This document shows, piece after piece, positions 31,604 through 40,158 of a DNA stretch of 44,374 nt (position 1 is the first letter of the stretch; each line of letters begins with the position of its first letter). The position numbers were made by a program, and so were the translations under genes. Below the pieces are notes generated by a model. The model was not told the origin of the DNA. It saw only the letters and a list, made by a program, of their open reading frames with translations, and ran no database searches. Origin of the DNA: Oscillospiraceae bacterium (GTDB taxonomy: Bacteria; Bacillota; Clostridia; Oscillospirales; CAG-272); contig SVTA01000005.1 in NCBI GenBank assembly GCA_015064005.1, forward strand, positions 1 through 44,374, read 5' to 3'.

Positions 31604-32673
31604 AAAAGGGCGACGTTATGAAGAGCGTGTTGCGGGTCATTAACCATTATTTCATTTTCTTTTTGCTTGTGGCCTTTGTGATCACCTGCTGCACGATGCT
31701 GTTTGTTTCCGTGCTGTCGAAGAGTGTGGGCATCGAGTTGACGGATGCCAACATCAGCGTGGCTGCAAAGCTCACCTTTTGGAACGTAGCGCTGCTCAGC
31801 CTCATCTTTACCGTTGTGGATATCGTGCGCAGAAAGCTGACGGTGGAGCGACCGGTCAAGCAGATCACCGATGCAGCGGAGCAGATCGTTAAGGGTGATT
31901 TTTCGGTGCGGGTCAAGCCGCAGAGCAAATGTGGCACGGATGAAACCTTCAATCGCGTCATTGAGTGCTTCAATAAAATGGCAGAGGAGCTGGGAGGCGT
32001 GGAAACGCTGCGTGCAGACTTCATTGCAAACGTATCCCACGAAATGAAAACGCCTCTTGCCGTGATGCAGAATTACGGCACACTGCTGCAGGCGCCGGAG
32101 CTGAGCGATGAGGCGCGTATAGAGTATGCCGAGGGCGTTGTGGAGGGCTGCCGCCGCATGGCAGATATGGTGACCAATATTCTGAAGTTAAATCGCCTGG
32201 AAAACCAGCAGATCTATCCTGTGGCCTCTGATTTTGACCTTGGAGAGCAGCTGTGCGAGTGCCTGCTGCAGTACGAAAGCGTATGGGAAAAGGCAGGCAT
32301 CGGAATCGAAACCGATATTGCGGACGGTGTTACGGTACGAGCTGATGCGGAGCTTTTGGGGCACGTATGGAGCAATTTGCTTTCCAACGCCTTTAAGTTT
32401 ACCCCCTCCGGCGGCACGGTGCGCGTAAGGATGACTGCCGATGAGGAGAATGCAACGGTACAGATCAGCGATACCGGCTGCGGCATGAGCCGGGAGACAG
32501 GTGCCCACATTTTTGAAAAGTTCTATCAGGGAGATCGGTCCCATTCTGCCGGCGGTAACGGCCTGGGGCTTGCCTTGGTGAAGAGAGTGGTGGATATTAT
32601 GCAGGGCGATATTGGCGTGGAAAGCGCGGTAGGCCGTGGCACCACTTTCACAGTCAAAATACGGAGGCGTTGA
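31600..32673 (+). CDS. Sensor histidine kinase
   Basis: Membrane kinase partner of the regulator, 357 residues. Two helices (~15-40 and ~62-80) enclose a very short external loop of about 20 residues, so it more likely senses the membrane or a partner protein than a large ligand. A HAMP linker (RPVKQITDAAEQIVKGDFSVRV) is followed by the H-box FIANVSHEMKTPLAVM with the phosphorylated His near 147. The ATPase has the N-box HVWSNLLSNAFKFT, G1 ISDTGCGM and G2 GGNGLGLALVKRVV. The ATG overlaps the upstream stop (ATGA). A second ATG at 31618 is an alternative. Two membrane protein genes follow at once and could be its accessory or target. Confidence 0.92.
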   Translation: MKKGDVMKSVLRVINHYFIFFLLVAFVITCCTMLFVSVLSKSVGIELTDANISVAAKLTFWNVALLSLIFTVVDIVRRKLTVERPVKQITDAAEQIVKGDFSVRVKPQSKCGTDETFNRVIECFNKMAEELGGVETLRADFIANVSHEMKTPLAVMQNYGTLLQAPELSDEARIEYAEGVVEGCRRMADMVTNILKLNRLENQQIYPVASDFDLGEQLCECLLQYESVWEKAGIGIETDIADGVTVRADAELLGHVWSNLLSNAFKFTPSGGTVRVRMTADEENATVQISDTGCGMSRETGAHIFEKFYQGDRSHSAGGNGLGLALVKRVVDIMQGDIGVESAVGRGTTFTVKIRRR

Positions 32674-32674
32674 A

Positions 32675-33562
32675 ATGAGCCGGAGGCAAATTGGAAAAGC
32701 ATTGTTATTTCCGCACGTCGCTGTGTTGCTTTTACTTTCGCCGGCAGCGATTGCTTTCCTTATATATACAATGTGTTTCCTCGGGACAGATACGCCCCTT
32801 GCCATTACTGCCTACGTACTGGCAGCGTATGTGCTTGCGGCTTGGTGCTTTCGCATACCGCGCATCGTGCGTGCATGCAGCGCCCTTGGACGGCACAATA
32901 CATATATACGGCGCTGGAGAGAGGATGCCGCCCTGCGCATGAAGTGCTCACTTTACGGCACGCTTTTTATCAACGCGGCTTACGCCGCATTGCAGCTGGG
33001 CATGGGACTGTGGCATCGCAGCTTTTGGTTCTGCTCGCTTGCATGCTACTATCTGTCGCTTGCCGTGATGCGCTATTTGCTGCTGCGATATACGGGCAGA
33101 ACAGCGTCGGGAGAGCGCAGGCTGGCAGAGCTGCGGGCTTACCGCGTGTGCGGCATGATATTTTTGGTGATGAATGTAGCGGTGGCGTTGATGATCTTTT
33201 TTATGGTATATTGGAACAGAAGCTTTTACCATCACGAGATTACCGCCATTGCCATTGCGGCCTATACGTTTACATCGCTGACGCTGGCAGTCGTCAACGT
33301 AGTCAAATATCGCAGGTATAACAGCCCCGTTTATTCCGCTTCCAAGGCCATCAGCCTTGCCGCAGCGTGTGTTTCCATGCTGATCCTTGCCTCTACCATG
33401 CTGACCACCTTTGGGGGAGAGACGATGGATCTGACCACACGGCGGCTGATATTGGGCGCCTCCGGCGGGGGGATATCCGCTTTTTTGATCGCAATGGCGA
33501 TCTATATGATCCGGCAGGGAACAAGGGCCATTGGGCAGTTCCGTGCGGGGAAGGAGAATTGA
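32675..33562 (+). CDS. Polytopic membrane protein of unknown function
   Basis: No family is recognised. The 295 residues contain about eight hydrophobic helices separated by short basic loops, beginning GKALLFPHVAVLLLLSPAAIAFLIY. Arg-rich cytoplasmic segments (RRWREDAALRMK, RYTGRTASGERRLAELRAYR) fit the positive-inside rule. The start is the ATG at 32675, one base after the kinase stop, with GGAGG eight bases upstream. Frames reading further upstream lie in the kinase gene. Tight linkage to the two-component pair suggests a sensor accessory or an envelope transporter regulated by it. That is inference. Confidence 0.75.
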   Translation: MSRRQIGKALLFPHVAVLLLLSPAAIAFLIYTMCFLGTDTPLAITAYVLAAYVLAAWCFRIPRIVRACSALGRHNTYIRRWREDAALRMKCSLYGTLFINAAYAALQLGMGLWHRSFWFCSLACYYLSLAVMRYLLLRYTGRTASGERRLAELRAYRVCGMIFLVMNVAVALMIFFMVYWNRSFYHHEITAIAIAAYTFTSLTLAVVNVVKYRRYNSPVYSASKAISLAAACVSMLILASTMLTTFGGETMDLTTRRLILGASGGGISAFLIAMAIYMIRQGTRAIGQFRAGKEN

Positions 33563-33970
33563 ATGGAAAACAAAGAGAAAGAATCCTTTTCTTATACGTA
33601 TTCTGCCGGCGAGCGGGAGGAGATCCGTGCCATACGGCAGAAATATGCCGAGCCCGCTCACGTGGAGGATAAAATGGCCGCGCTGCGCCGACTGGACGCA
33701 TCCGTTGGCACCAAGGCTACGGTGATCGCCTTGGTGCTGGGCGTGCTGGGCGCTCTGGTGCTGGGGTTCGGTATGAGTCTGATCATGACGGAGCTGGGAA
33801 CGTGGCTTGGCCTTTCCGGCTTGCCGGCGCTCTTGGTGGGTGTGCTGATCGGTGCCATGGGCATCATATCCATTTTGTTGGCTTACCCCGCATACAACCG
33901 TATTTTGAGAAAGGAACGGGAACGGATCGCACCGGAGATCATCCGGCTGACCGATGAATTGATGAAATAA
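33563..33970 (+). CDS. Small conserved membrane protein with cytoplasmic helical ends
   Basis: A 135-residue protein with a charged N-terminal helix (SAGEREEIRAIRQKYAEP, EDKMAALRRLDASV), two hydrophobic helices (~52-77 and ~85-107) and a conserved tail AYPAYNRILRKERERIAPEIIRLTDELMK. Similar short proteins recur in many Clostridia, and some are labelled dihydropteridine reductase without visible support for that in the sequence. The ATG directly follows the upstream stop, with AAGGAG five bases before, so it is translated together with the preceding membrane protein. Function unknown. Confidence 0.8.
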   Translation: MENKEKESFSYTYSAGEREEIRAIRQKYAEPAHVEDKMAALRRLDASVGTKATVIALVLGVLGALVLGFGMSLIMTELGTWLGLSGLPALLVGVLIGAMGIISILLAYPAYNRILRKERERIAPEIIRLTDELMK

Positions 33971-33995
33971 AGCGCATTGCCGCCGGTTGCGGCTG

Positions 33996-34031
33996 CCCCC
34001 TTGACACTTGGGTGTCAGGGGGGATTTTTTT
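33996..34031 (+). terminator. Terminator after the two-component operon
   Basis: CCCCC T TGACAC / GTGTCA GGGGG with loop TTG(G), then ATTTTTTT. Confidence 0.88.
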
Positions 34032-34147
34032 GGCTAAAAATCTTACCACTTTTGCTAAATTTTTGGTGATTTTTCTGTTTTGGAATAGAAAAACCGAAAA
34101 ATGTAAAATATTTTCTCAAAAAAATTGTTGTTTTTCCATTATTGGCA

Positions 34148-34177
34148 TTGACAAAAGGGCAAAAAAGGGGGTATAAT
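34148..34177 (+). promoter_or_regulatory. Promoter of the mraZ cell-wall cluster
   Basis: TTGACA, an 18-base spacer and TATAAT, 78 bases before the mraZ start. Confidence 0.88.
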
Positions 34178-34183
34178 ATAACC

Positions 34184-34223
34184 AAGTGGAAAGAAATGGG
34201 CAAAAATGTTATGAAATGGTAAA
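34184..34223 (+). promoter_or_regulatory. MraZ boxes: four 10-bp direct repeats
   Basis: The units AAGTGGAAAG, AAATGGGCAA, AAATGTTATG and AAATGGTAAA follow each other without gaps, with TGG (TGT in unit 3) at a strict 10-base period. MraZ is known to bind such TGG-centred tandem repeats in front of its own gene. They lie just behind the -10 box, so binding should repress. Confidence 0.8.
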
Positions 34224-34255
34224 AACAACCAGCCAAAGGGAAGGAGGAACGCGAT

Positions 34256-34687
34256 ATGTTGTCCGGCGAGTATCGTCATTCGCTTGATGCGAAGAACCGC
34301 GTTTCCGTTCCTGCTAAGCTGCGCGAGGAGCTGGGTGAAAATTTCATGATCGTTCGCAGCGTGCGCGGCACCTGCCTCCGTTTTTATTCCGCCGAGGCCT
34401 GGAAGGAGTACGTTGAGCCTCTGAAGAAGCTGCCCCGTAAGGTAGCAGAGGATACCTTCTGGTTTCTGTACCGTGACGCGGCGCAGGTTACGCCCGATTC
34501 TCTCGGCCGCGTGCTGCTGCCCAACGGACTTCTTGACTTTGCCAAGATCGGCGAGGACGAGCGCAACGTTGTGATCGTTGGCTGTGGCGATTTTGGTGAA
34601 ATCTGGTCCGAAAAACTTTACGACGAGCGCGTATCCTCCATGGATCTGGACGCTATTCGCGCTGCGTTGGAAGAAAGCGGGCTTTGA
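34256..34687 (+). CDS. mraZ: Transcriptional regulator MraZ
   Basis: Ring-forming DNA-binding protein that controls the division and cell-wall cluster. It has two AbrB-like swapped-hairpin halves. The first is [24 protein letters not shown] with the conserved Asp-Lys-Asn-Arg. The second is [22 protein letters not shown] with the matching Asp-x-x-Gly-Arg. The 143-residue length is normal. AAGGAGG lies seven bases upstream of the ATG. It is the first gene of the cluster and follows its own operator repeats. Autorepression is known in other bacteria and fits the site position here. Confidence 0.95.
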   Translation: MLSGEYRHSLDAKNRVSVPAKLREELGENFMIVRSVRGTCLRFYSAEAWKEYVEPLKKLPRKVAEDTFWFLYRDAAQVTPDSLGRVLLPNGLLDFAKIGEDERNVVIVGCGDFGEIWSEKLYDERVSSMDLDAIRAALEESGL

Positions 34688-34688
34688 T

Positions 34689-35624
34689 ATGGAAAATTTT
34701 GTTCACAAATCTGTACTGCTGGATGAGTGCATCGAGGGACTTGCCATTCGCCCGGATGGCATTTACGTAGATGGCACCGCCGGTGGGGGAGGGCACTCCT
34801 TCGCCATTGCCAGTCGCCTCACTACAGGAAAGCTGATCGCCATTGATCAGGACGAGGCCGCCATCAAGGCTGCCGGCGCAAGGCTTGCGCCTCTGGGTGA
34901 GCGGGCACGGGTGGTGCGCAGTAATTTTTCCGAAATCGCCTCCGTGCTTGATGATCTCGGCATCAATGAGATCGATGGCGTGCTGCTGGATCTCGGCGTT
35001 TCCTCCTATCAGCTGGATACCCCCGAGCGCGGCTTTGCCTATCAGTCCGACGCACCCTTGGATATGCGTATGGACCAACGACGTGAGAAATCCGCTTACA
35101 CTGTGGTCAACACCTACAGCGAGGCGGCGCTCAAAAATATTTTGTATACCTATGGCGAGGAGCGCTTTGCAGCGCGGATCGCCGCAAGGATCGTGGAACG
35201 GCGTGCCGAGCGGCCCATTGAGACCACCGGCGAGCTTTCCGAGCTGATCAAATCTGCCATTCCCGCCGCCGCAAGAGATGGCGGTCACCATCCCGCCAAG
35301 CGTTCCTTTCAGGCCATTCGCATTGAGGTGAACGGCGAGCTCGACGTGATCGAGCCGGCGCTTCGCGGTGCCATTTCCCGGATGCGACTGGGTGGCAGGC
35401 TTTGCGTGATCACCTTCCATTCCTTGGAGGATCGCATTACCAAGCAGACCTTTACAAAGCTTTCTACAGGCTGCACCTGCCCCAAAAGCTTGCCGATATG
35501 TGTATGCGGCAATAAGCCGCAGCTTCGCCTGATCTCCAAAAAGCCGATTTTGCCTGGTGAGGAGGAGCTGGCGGAGAACCCCCGTTCACGCAGCGCAAAG
35601 CTGCGGGTGGCGGAAAAAATCTGA
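34689..35624 (+). CDS. rsmH: 16S rRNA (cytosine1402-N4)-methyltransferase RsmH
   Basis: Methylates N4 of C1402 in 16S rRNA. The 311-residue product opens [23 protein letters not shown] and has the SAM site [11 protein letters not shown] near 27. [31 protein letters not shown] near 100, [15 protein letters not shown] and [10 protein letters not shown] are all family marks. A CxC...CxC cluster near 260 ([13 protein letters not shown]) is usual in this family. The start is the ATG at 34689, one base after the mraZ stop. Longer frames lie within mraZ. Confidence 0.95.
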   Translation: MENFVHKSVLLDECIEGLAIRPDGIYVDGTAGGGGHSFAIASRLTTGKLIAIDQDEAAIKAAGARLAPLGERARVVRSNFSEIASVLDDLGINEIDGVLLDLGVSSYQLDTPERGFAYQSDAPLDMRMDQRREKSAYTVVNTYSEAALKNILYTYGEERFAARIAARIVERRAERPIETTGELSELIKSAIPAAARDGGHHPAKRSFQAIRIEVNGELDVIEPALRGAISRMRLGGRLCVITFHSLEDRITKQTFTKLSTGCTCPKSLPICVCGNKPQLRLISKKPILPGEEELAENPRSRSAKLRVAEKI

Positions 35625-35641
35625 CAAAGGAGGTTCCTACC

Positions 35642-36316
35642 GTGGATCAGACCGTAACCTACGAAAAGGTTTATTTCAAGGAAGAATACAGACATCAATT
35701 TGAAGAGCTGCGCGGTCAGTATCGCGAGCGCACTCAGCGTGCGATATCCGGTAGAGCCATTGACCGTAAGCCCACTCCCAATGTAGATGCCATCGTTTAT
35801 CTGCACGATAACGGTGATGGCAGCTTCCGGATCACCACCGGTGATTTCGTGAAGTTCTTCAACCATCGCTATGGCAACAACGACAGACTCGGTGCCATGC
35901 GTCAATCGATTGCGGTGGCCGAGCAGAAGGCTGAAAAGAGCAATGAATTTATCAAGCGGCAGAGAACCGCCAAGAGCAAGGAGCAGGAAAAAGTTGGCTT
36001 TATGCACCGCGTGCGCAGTGCCGGCCGTCGCTTCTCCTTCGTTCCCGCTATGTTTCTGCTGATGCTGGTGCTTTCCGTTGTGCTTCTGGCCGGCTCCTCT
36101 CTTGTGTTAGAGGAAATGGATCGCGAGGTGGCAGCGCTGGAGGCACAGGTAGAGCTGCTTGGTGCCAATACCGAGGCGAATGCCGATCCTCTGCAGGATG
36201 CGGCGCAGCTGACCCTTTCCGAGGGGGATGCCGTTGAGATCTATCCCGCAGAAAAGGAAGGCGGTATTTCGATGGCTGCTTTGCTGAATGCCCTGGCGGC
36301 ATTGGCCAAAAAATAA
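35642..36316 (+). CDS. FtsL-position bitopic membrane protein with large cytoplasmic domain
   Basis: Occupies the place of ftsL between rsmH and the penicillin-binding protein. The 224 residues consist of a ~130-residue charged cytoplasmic part (YFKEEYRHQFEELRGQY, RAIDRKPTPNVDAIVYLHDNGDGSFRITTGDFVKFFNH), one helix at ~133-155 and ~70 outside residues starting with a short coiled coil (EEMDREVAALEAQVELL). The topology matches FtsL, which links FtsB-like partners to the division synthase, but typical FtsL is ~100-120 residues with a short cytoplasmic tail. The start is a GTG with a near-perfect AAAGGAGG eight bases upstream. The symbol is withheld because sequence similarity to FtsL is not visible. 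Confidence 0.7.
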   Translation: MDQTVTYEKVYFKEEYRHQFEELRGQYRERTQRAISGRAIDRKPTPNVDAIVYLHDNGDGSFRITTGDFVKFFNHRYGNNDRLGAMRQSIAVAEQKAEKSNEFIKRQRTAKSKEQEKVGFMHRVRSAGRRFSFVPAMFLLMLVLSVVLLAGSSLVLEEMDREVAALEAQVELLGANTEANADPLQDAAQLTLSEGDAVEIYPAEKEGGISMAALLNALAALAKK

Positions 36317-36351
36317 GACATAATCTCTCCTTTTACAGAATAGAATAGGGT

Positions 36352-36415
36352 GACGGCAGAGCCGTCGTCCGCGGCGAATTCCGTATTGCACGGCGGAATT
36401 CGCCGTTTTCTATTT
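36352..36415 (+). terminator. Double hairpin inside the cell-wall cluster
   Basis: GACGGC AGA GCCGTC (36352-36366) is followed by a 12-bp stem CGGCGAATTCCG / CGGAATTCGCCG (36372-36405) and TTTTCTATTTT. This looks like a terminator or attenuator between the FtsL-like gene and the penicillin-binding protein gene. Confidence 0.7.
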
Positions 36416-36433
36416 TGAAAAAGGAGATTTTTT

Positions 36434-38674
36434 ATGTTTGGTGCGGTAGCGGGGCAAAGAACCTCAAGGCGAGCAATGGTGTTGGCTGTTTTTCTTGCGG
36501 TCGCCTTTTTGTTTTTAACGGCGCGGATCCTTGTGCTGCAGGTGTTTCGCTTTGATAAGTATCAGCAAAAGGTGCTGGATCAGCTGACCACGGAATCCAA
36601 GGTGTTGGCGGCGCGGGGAGAAATTTTGGACGCTGCGGGGCGGGTGCTCGCCACCAATCGGACGGTGTATAACGTTTCGATCTTTCCCAACGTCATCGCA
36701 CGCGCGGAACGAGCCGATAGCCTCGGCGCTGAGATCGCCAGCGGGCTTGCCGGGCTGATAGAGGGGTTGACGGAGGAAAAAATGCACTCCCATCTCTCCC
36801 ACAAAACCGAGCTGCAGCGCACGGTGGCAAGAGGGCTTGAAGCCGAGGCAGCAAACGAGGTTTTGCGCTTTGTGGCAGAGCGCGGACTTTACGATATGAT
36901 CGCGGTGGAGGCGACGGATGCCCGTTACTATCCTTACGGAGGTCTTGCCGCTCACGTGCTGGGCTTTACGGGCAGTGACGGCCAAGGGCTTTACGGACTG
37001 GAGCTGAAATACAACGAGGCACTTTCCGGCACACCGGGTGCCTACATAACGGCAAGGGATTCCACGGGTAACCAGCTGCCGCACCAATACGAGGCATATC
37101 AGCCCGCAGTGCCCGGTTACACACTGCAGACCACGATCGACGCCTATATTCAATCGGTGCTGGAGGAGCAGCTGGAGGCTACGATGGTGGAATCCGGCGC
37201 GGCAAATCGGGTCTGCGGAATTGTGATGAACGTCAAAACCGGCGCGGTGCTGGGGATGGCGACGGCGCCAAGCTTTGATCTGAACAAGCCCTTCACGTTG
37301 AACGGTTATGCCGCGGCAGAGCTGGCAGCGCTGGGCTTGCCTGAAGGGAGCGAGGAATACCGAAAGGCGTATAATGAGCTGCTGCTGGAGAGCTGGTCCA
37401 ACAAGGCCGCAACGGAAATTTATATGCCCGGCTCCACCTTCAAGGCGCTGACCTGCTCGATGGTTCTGGAGGAGGGGGCGGTGACAGATCTGAATGAGGG
37501 TTTTTTCTGCAGCGGCGCGCTGGCGGTGGCAGACCGTCTGATCCATTGTCATAAGGCCGGCGGTCACGGTAGTCTTACCTTTACGGAGGGGCTGCAGAAC
37601 TCCTGCAATCCCGTGATGATGACCATTGCCGCCCGTATCGGCACGGATTGCTTTTATCAGTACGTAAAGGCCTTCGGCATGCTGGAAAAAACCGGTATTG
37701 ATCTGCCGGGGGAGGGTGGCTCCATCTTTCACGCCCAATCCTCCTTCACAGCGCTTGATCTTGCAACCGCGTCCTTTGGACAGAATTTCAAGGTTTCGGT
37801 GCTGCAGATGATCACAGCCGTGGCCGCCATTGCCAACGGGGGAGAGCTGGTGACGCCGTATCTCGTGGAGCGCATGACGGATGCTGCGGGCGAGGTGGTT
37901 TATCAGCATGAGGCAGAGGTGAAGCGGCGCGTGATCAGCGAGGAAACGGCCAAAACGGTGGCCACCATTCTGGAGGGCGGCGTTTCCGGTGACGGAGGTG
38001 CCAAAAATGCCTACGTGGCAGGCTACAGAGTTGCAGCGAAAACCGGTACCTCCGAGAAGATTGGTGACAACAGAGAGGCACGTATCGGCTCCTGCGTGGG
38101 CTTTGCGCCGGCGGATGATCCGGAGATCGCGGTGATCATTGTGGTAGACGAGCCGACAGACGGCAGCCGCTACGGCAGCGTGGTGGCCGCACCCTACGTG
38201 GGAAACGTGTTTCGCGCCGCATTACCCTATCTTGGCGTTGAGGCTATATATACGGCAGAGGAGGAGGGCGCGCGTATGCTGACGGTGCCGTCGCTTTCAG
38301 GTCTTACCCAAGAAGACGCTGTAGCGCTGCTTCAACATTCGGATTTTGAGTTTACTTTTGTAGGGGAGGGAGAGCGTGTGGTTTCTCAGTCGCCTGCTGC
38401 GGGTAGCAGCGTGATCCGAGCGGGTGCAAAGATTATTTTGATGTTAGGTGAGGCGCAACCCGCTACAGTCACAGTACCGGAGCTTGTAGGCATGAGCGGC
38501 ACCGCCGCTAATCAAAGGCTGGTAGATCTTGGATTGAATGTTGCCGTAGTAGGCGTGCGTGATTTTACATCCGGCGGTGCGTTGGTGACAAAGCAATATC
38601 CGTCAGCGGGCGAGAGCGTGCCTATAGGTACGGTAGTCACGTTGTATTTCCCGTATGAAGAAAAACGAGAATAG
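36434..38674 (+). CDS. Class B penicillin-binding protein with two PASTA domains (FtsI/SpoVD type)
   Basis: Transpeptidase that cross-links peptidoglycan, either at the septum (FtsI/PBP2b) or in the spore cortex (SpoVD). One helix (~14-36) anchors it, and ARGEILDAAGRVLA marks the start of the class B dimerisation region. The catalytic set is PGSTFK (Ser334, Lys337), SCN (390-392) and KTGT (536-539). Two PASTA domains follow at ~612-670 (VPSLSGLTQEDAVALL) and ~672-738 (VPELVGMSGTAANQRL). AAAAAGGAG precedes the ATG. In Bacillus, SpoVD has one PASTA domain and PBP2b two, so the domain count alone does not decide. It is the only such gene in the cluster. Confidence 0.92.
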   Translation: MFGAVAGQRTSRRAMVLAVFLAVAFLFLTARILVLQVFRFDKYQQKVLDQLTTESKVLAARGEILDAAGRVLATNRTVYNVSIFPNVIARAERADSLGAEIASGLAGLIEGLTEEKMHSHLSHKTELQRTVARGLEAEAANEVLRFVAERGLYDMIAVEATDARYYPYGGLAAHVLGFTGSDGQGLYGLELKYNEALSGTPGAYITARDSTGNQLPHQYEAYQPAVPGYTLQTTIDAYIQSVLEEQLEATMVESGAANRVCGIVMNVKTGAVLGMATAPSFDLNKPFTLNGYAAAELAALGLPEGSEEYRKAYNELLLESWSNKAATEIYMPGSTFKALTCSMVLEEGAVTDLNEGFFCSGALAVADRLIHCHKAGGHGSLTFTEGLQNSCNPVMMTIAARIGTDCFYQYVKAFGMLEKTGIDLPGEGGSIFHAQSSFTALDLATASFGQNFKVSVLQMITAVAAIANGGELVTPYLVERMTDAAGEVVYQHEAEVKRRVISEETAKTVATILEGGVSGDGGAKNAYVAGYRVAAKTGTSEKIGDNREARIGSCVGFAPADDPEIAVIIVVDEPTDGSRYGSVVAAPYVGNVFRAALPYLGVEAIYTAEEEGARMLTVPSLSGLTQEDAVALLQHSDFEFTFVGEGERVVSQSPAAGSSVIRAGAKIILMLGEAQPATVTVPELVGMSGTAANQRLVDLGLNVAVVGVRDFTSGGALVTKQYPSAGESVPIGTVVTLYFPYEEKRE

Positions 38675-38688
38675 CGGAGGGGGATAGC

Positions 38689-40158
38689 ATGAGATTACAA
38701 CGGTTATTGGAGGAGGCAGGTCTCCGGCAGGCGGTAGAGGATAAGGAGATCACCGGTGTCACGGCGGATTCCCGCCGCGTGCGGGAGGGAATGCTATTCG
38801 TGGCGCTGCGCGGGCAGCGGAGCGACGGCTTTGCCCACATTGGCGAGGCGTTGAAACGCGGCGCCACGTTCGTGGTGTCGGAGCGGCAAGCGGCGGGAGC
38901 TCCGCATATCGTCGTGCCAAACGCGCGACGGGCGCTGGCTTATCTTTGCGATGCTTGGTACGGGCACCCCACGAGGGACATGTGCCTGATTGGCGTTACG
39001 GGCACTAACGGTAAAACCTCGACGGCGGAGATGTTATATCATATCTTGCGTTGCGCAGGCTATTCCTGTGGTATCATCGGTACGGTTTCCGTTTCCTGTA
39101 ACGGCGAGGCGTTCCCAATCTGCGCTGCCGATCCGCTGGCCAATATGACCACGCCGGAGCCGGAGGAGCTGTATGCCCAGCTGGCCGCCATGCGGGAGCG
39201 TGGTGCCGCGTATGCGGTGATGGAGGTCACCTCCCACGCACTGGCGCTGGAACGAGTAGCGCCGCTGCGGTTTCAGCGGGCACTGTTCACCAATCTGACA
39301 CCGGATCATTTGGATTTTCACATAGATATGGAGAGCTATTATGCGGAAAAGCGTAAGCTGTTTTCGAAATGCGAGGTGGCGGTCCTATCCACGTTATCAG
39401 ACTATGGTGCCCGCTTATCCGCCGAGGTGACAGTGCCGCAGATCGCCGTGGGGCGTGGCAGTATTACGGTGCTTCAGCAGTTAGGTGTAGCAGGTACGCG
39501 GTTTCGACTTGCGGTGGGGGAGGAGTGCCTCGATATTCTGATTACCGTGCCGGGCGGTGTGTTTGTGGAAAACGCCGCGTTGGCTGCAACGGCGGCGCTT
39601 TCTCTTGGCGTGGATAGTCACACGGCCACAGAGGCGTTGCGTGCTTTTGGGGGTGTGCGCGGCAGAATGGAGCGCGTGACGGTGCCGGGGGCAGATATCA
39701 GTGTTTTTCTCGATTATGCTCACACCCCCGATGCGCTGGAGCGATTGCTTCAAGGCGTGCGTCAATGGAGAGCACCGGAGGCGCGGATTTTGCTGTTGTT
39801 TGGGTGTGGCGGTGATCGCGACCGCAGTAAGCGCAAGGAAATGGGACAGATCGCCACGCGCCTTGCTGACCTCACGGTGCTGACCTCTGATAATAGCCGC
39901 AGCGAGGAGCCGGCGATGATCCTGCGGGATATTCTACGTGGTATCGATAAGGAAAAGGCCTATACGGTGATACCGGATCGTCGGGAGGCCATCGAATTTG
40001 CGATCCGAACAGCAAGGTCGGGGGATATCGTGCTTTTGGCAGGAAAAGGACATGAGGAATACGAGATACGCGGTGACGCGCGACTGCCCTTTTCGGAGCG
40101 GGAGATCGCAATGGCGGCGCTGATTGCAAGGAAGGGAGGGGAGGAGCATGCGCGTTGA
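38689..40158 (+). CDS. murE: UDP-N-acetylmuramoyl-tripeptide synthetase MurE
   Basis: Adds the third amino acid to the peptidoglycan precursor. TADSRRV near 25 binds UDP, GVTGTNGKTS (102-111) is the ATP loop, MEVTSHAL near 181 and FTNLTPDHLDFH near 203 are Mur-ligase marks, and LDYAHTPDAL and LLFGCGGDRDRSKR follow. The third-residue pocket reads DNSRSEEP. The diaminopimelate type has DNPR, and the Arg that selects diaminopimelate is kept here while Pro is Ser. A diaminopimelate wall is therefore likely. It overlaps murF by 11 bases. GGAGG precedes the ATG. Confidence 0.93.
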   Translation: MRLQRLLEEAGLRQAVEDKEITGVTADSRRVREGMLFVALRGQRSDGFAHIGEALKRGATFVVSERQAAGAPHIVVPNARRALAYLCDAWYGHPTRDMCLIGVTGTNGKTSTAEMLYHILRCAGYSCGIIGTVSVSCNGEAFPICAADPLANMTTPEPEELYAQLAAMRERGAAYAVMEVTSHALALERVAPLRFQRALFTNLTPDHLDFHIDMESYYAEKRKLFSKCEVAVLSTLSDYGARLSAEVTVPQIAVGRGSITVLQQLGVAGTRFRLAVGEECLDILITVPGGVFVENAALAATAALSLGVDSHTATEALRAFGGVRGRMERVTVPGADISVFLDYAHTPDALERLLQGVRQWRAPEARILLLFGCGGDRDRSKRKEMGQIATRLADLTVLTSDNSRSEEPAMILRDILRGIDKEKAYTVIPDRREAIEFAIRTARSGDIVLLAGKGHEEYEIRGDARLPFSEREIAMAALIARKGGEEHAR

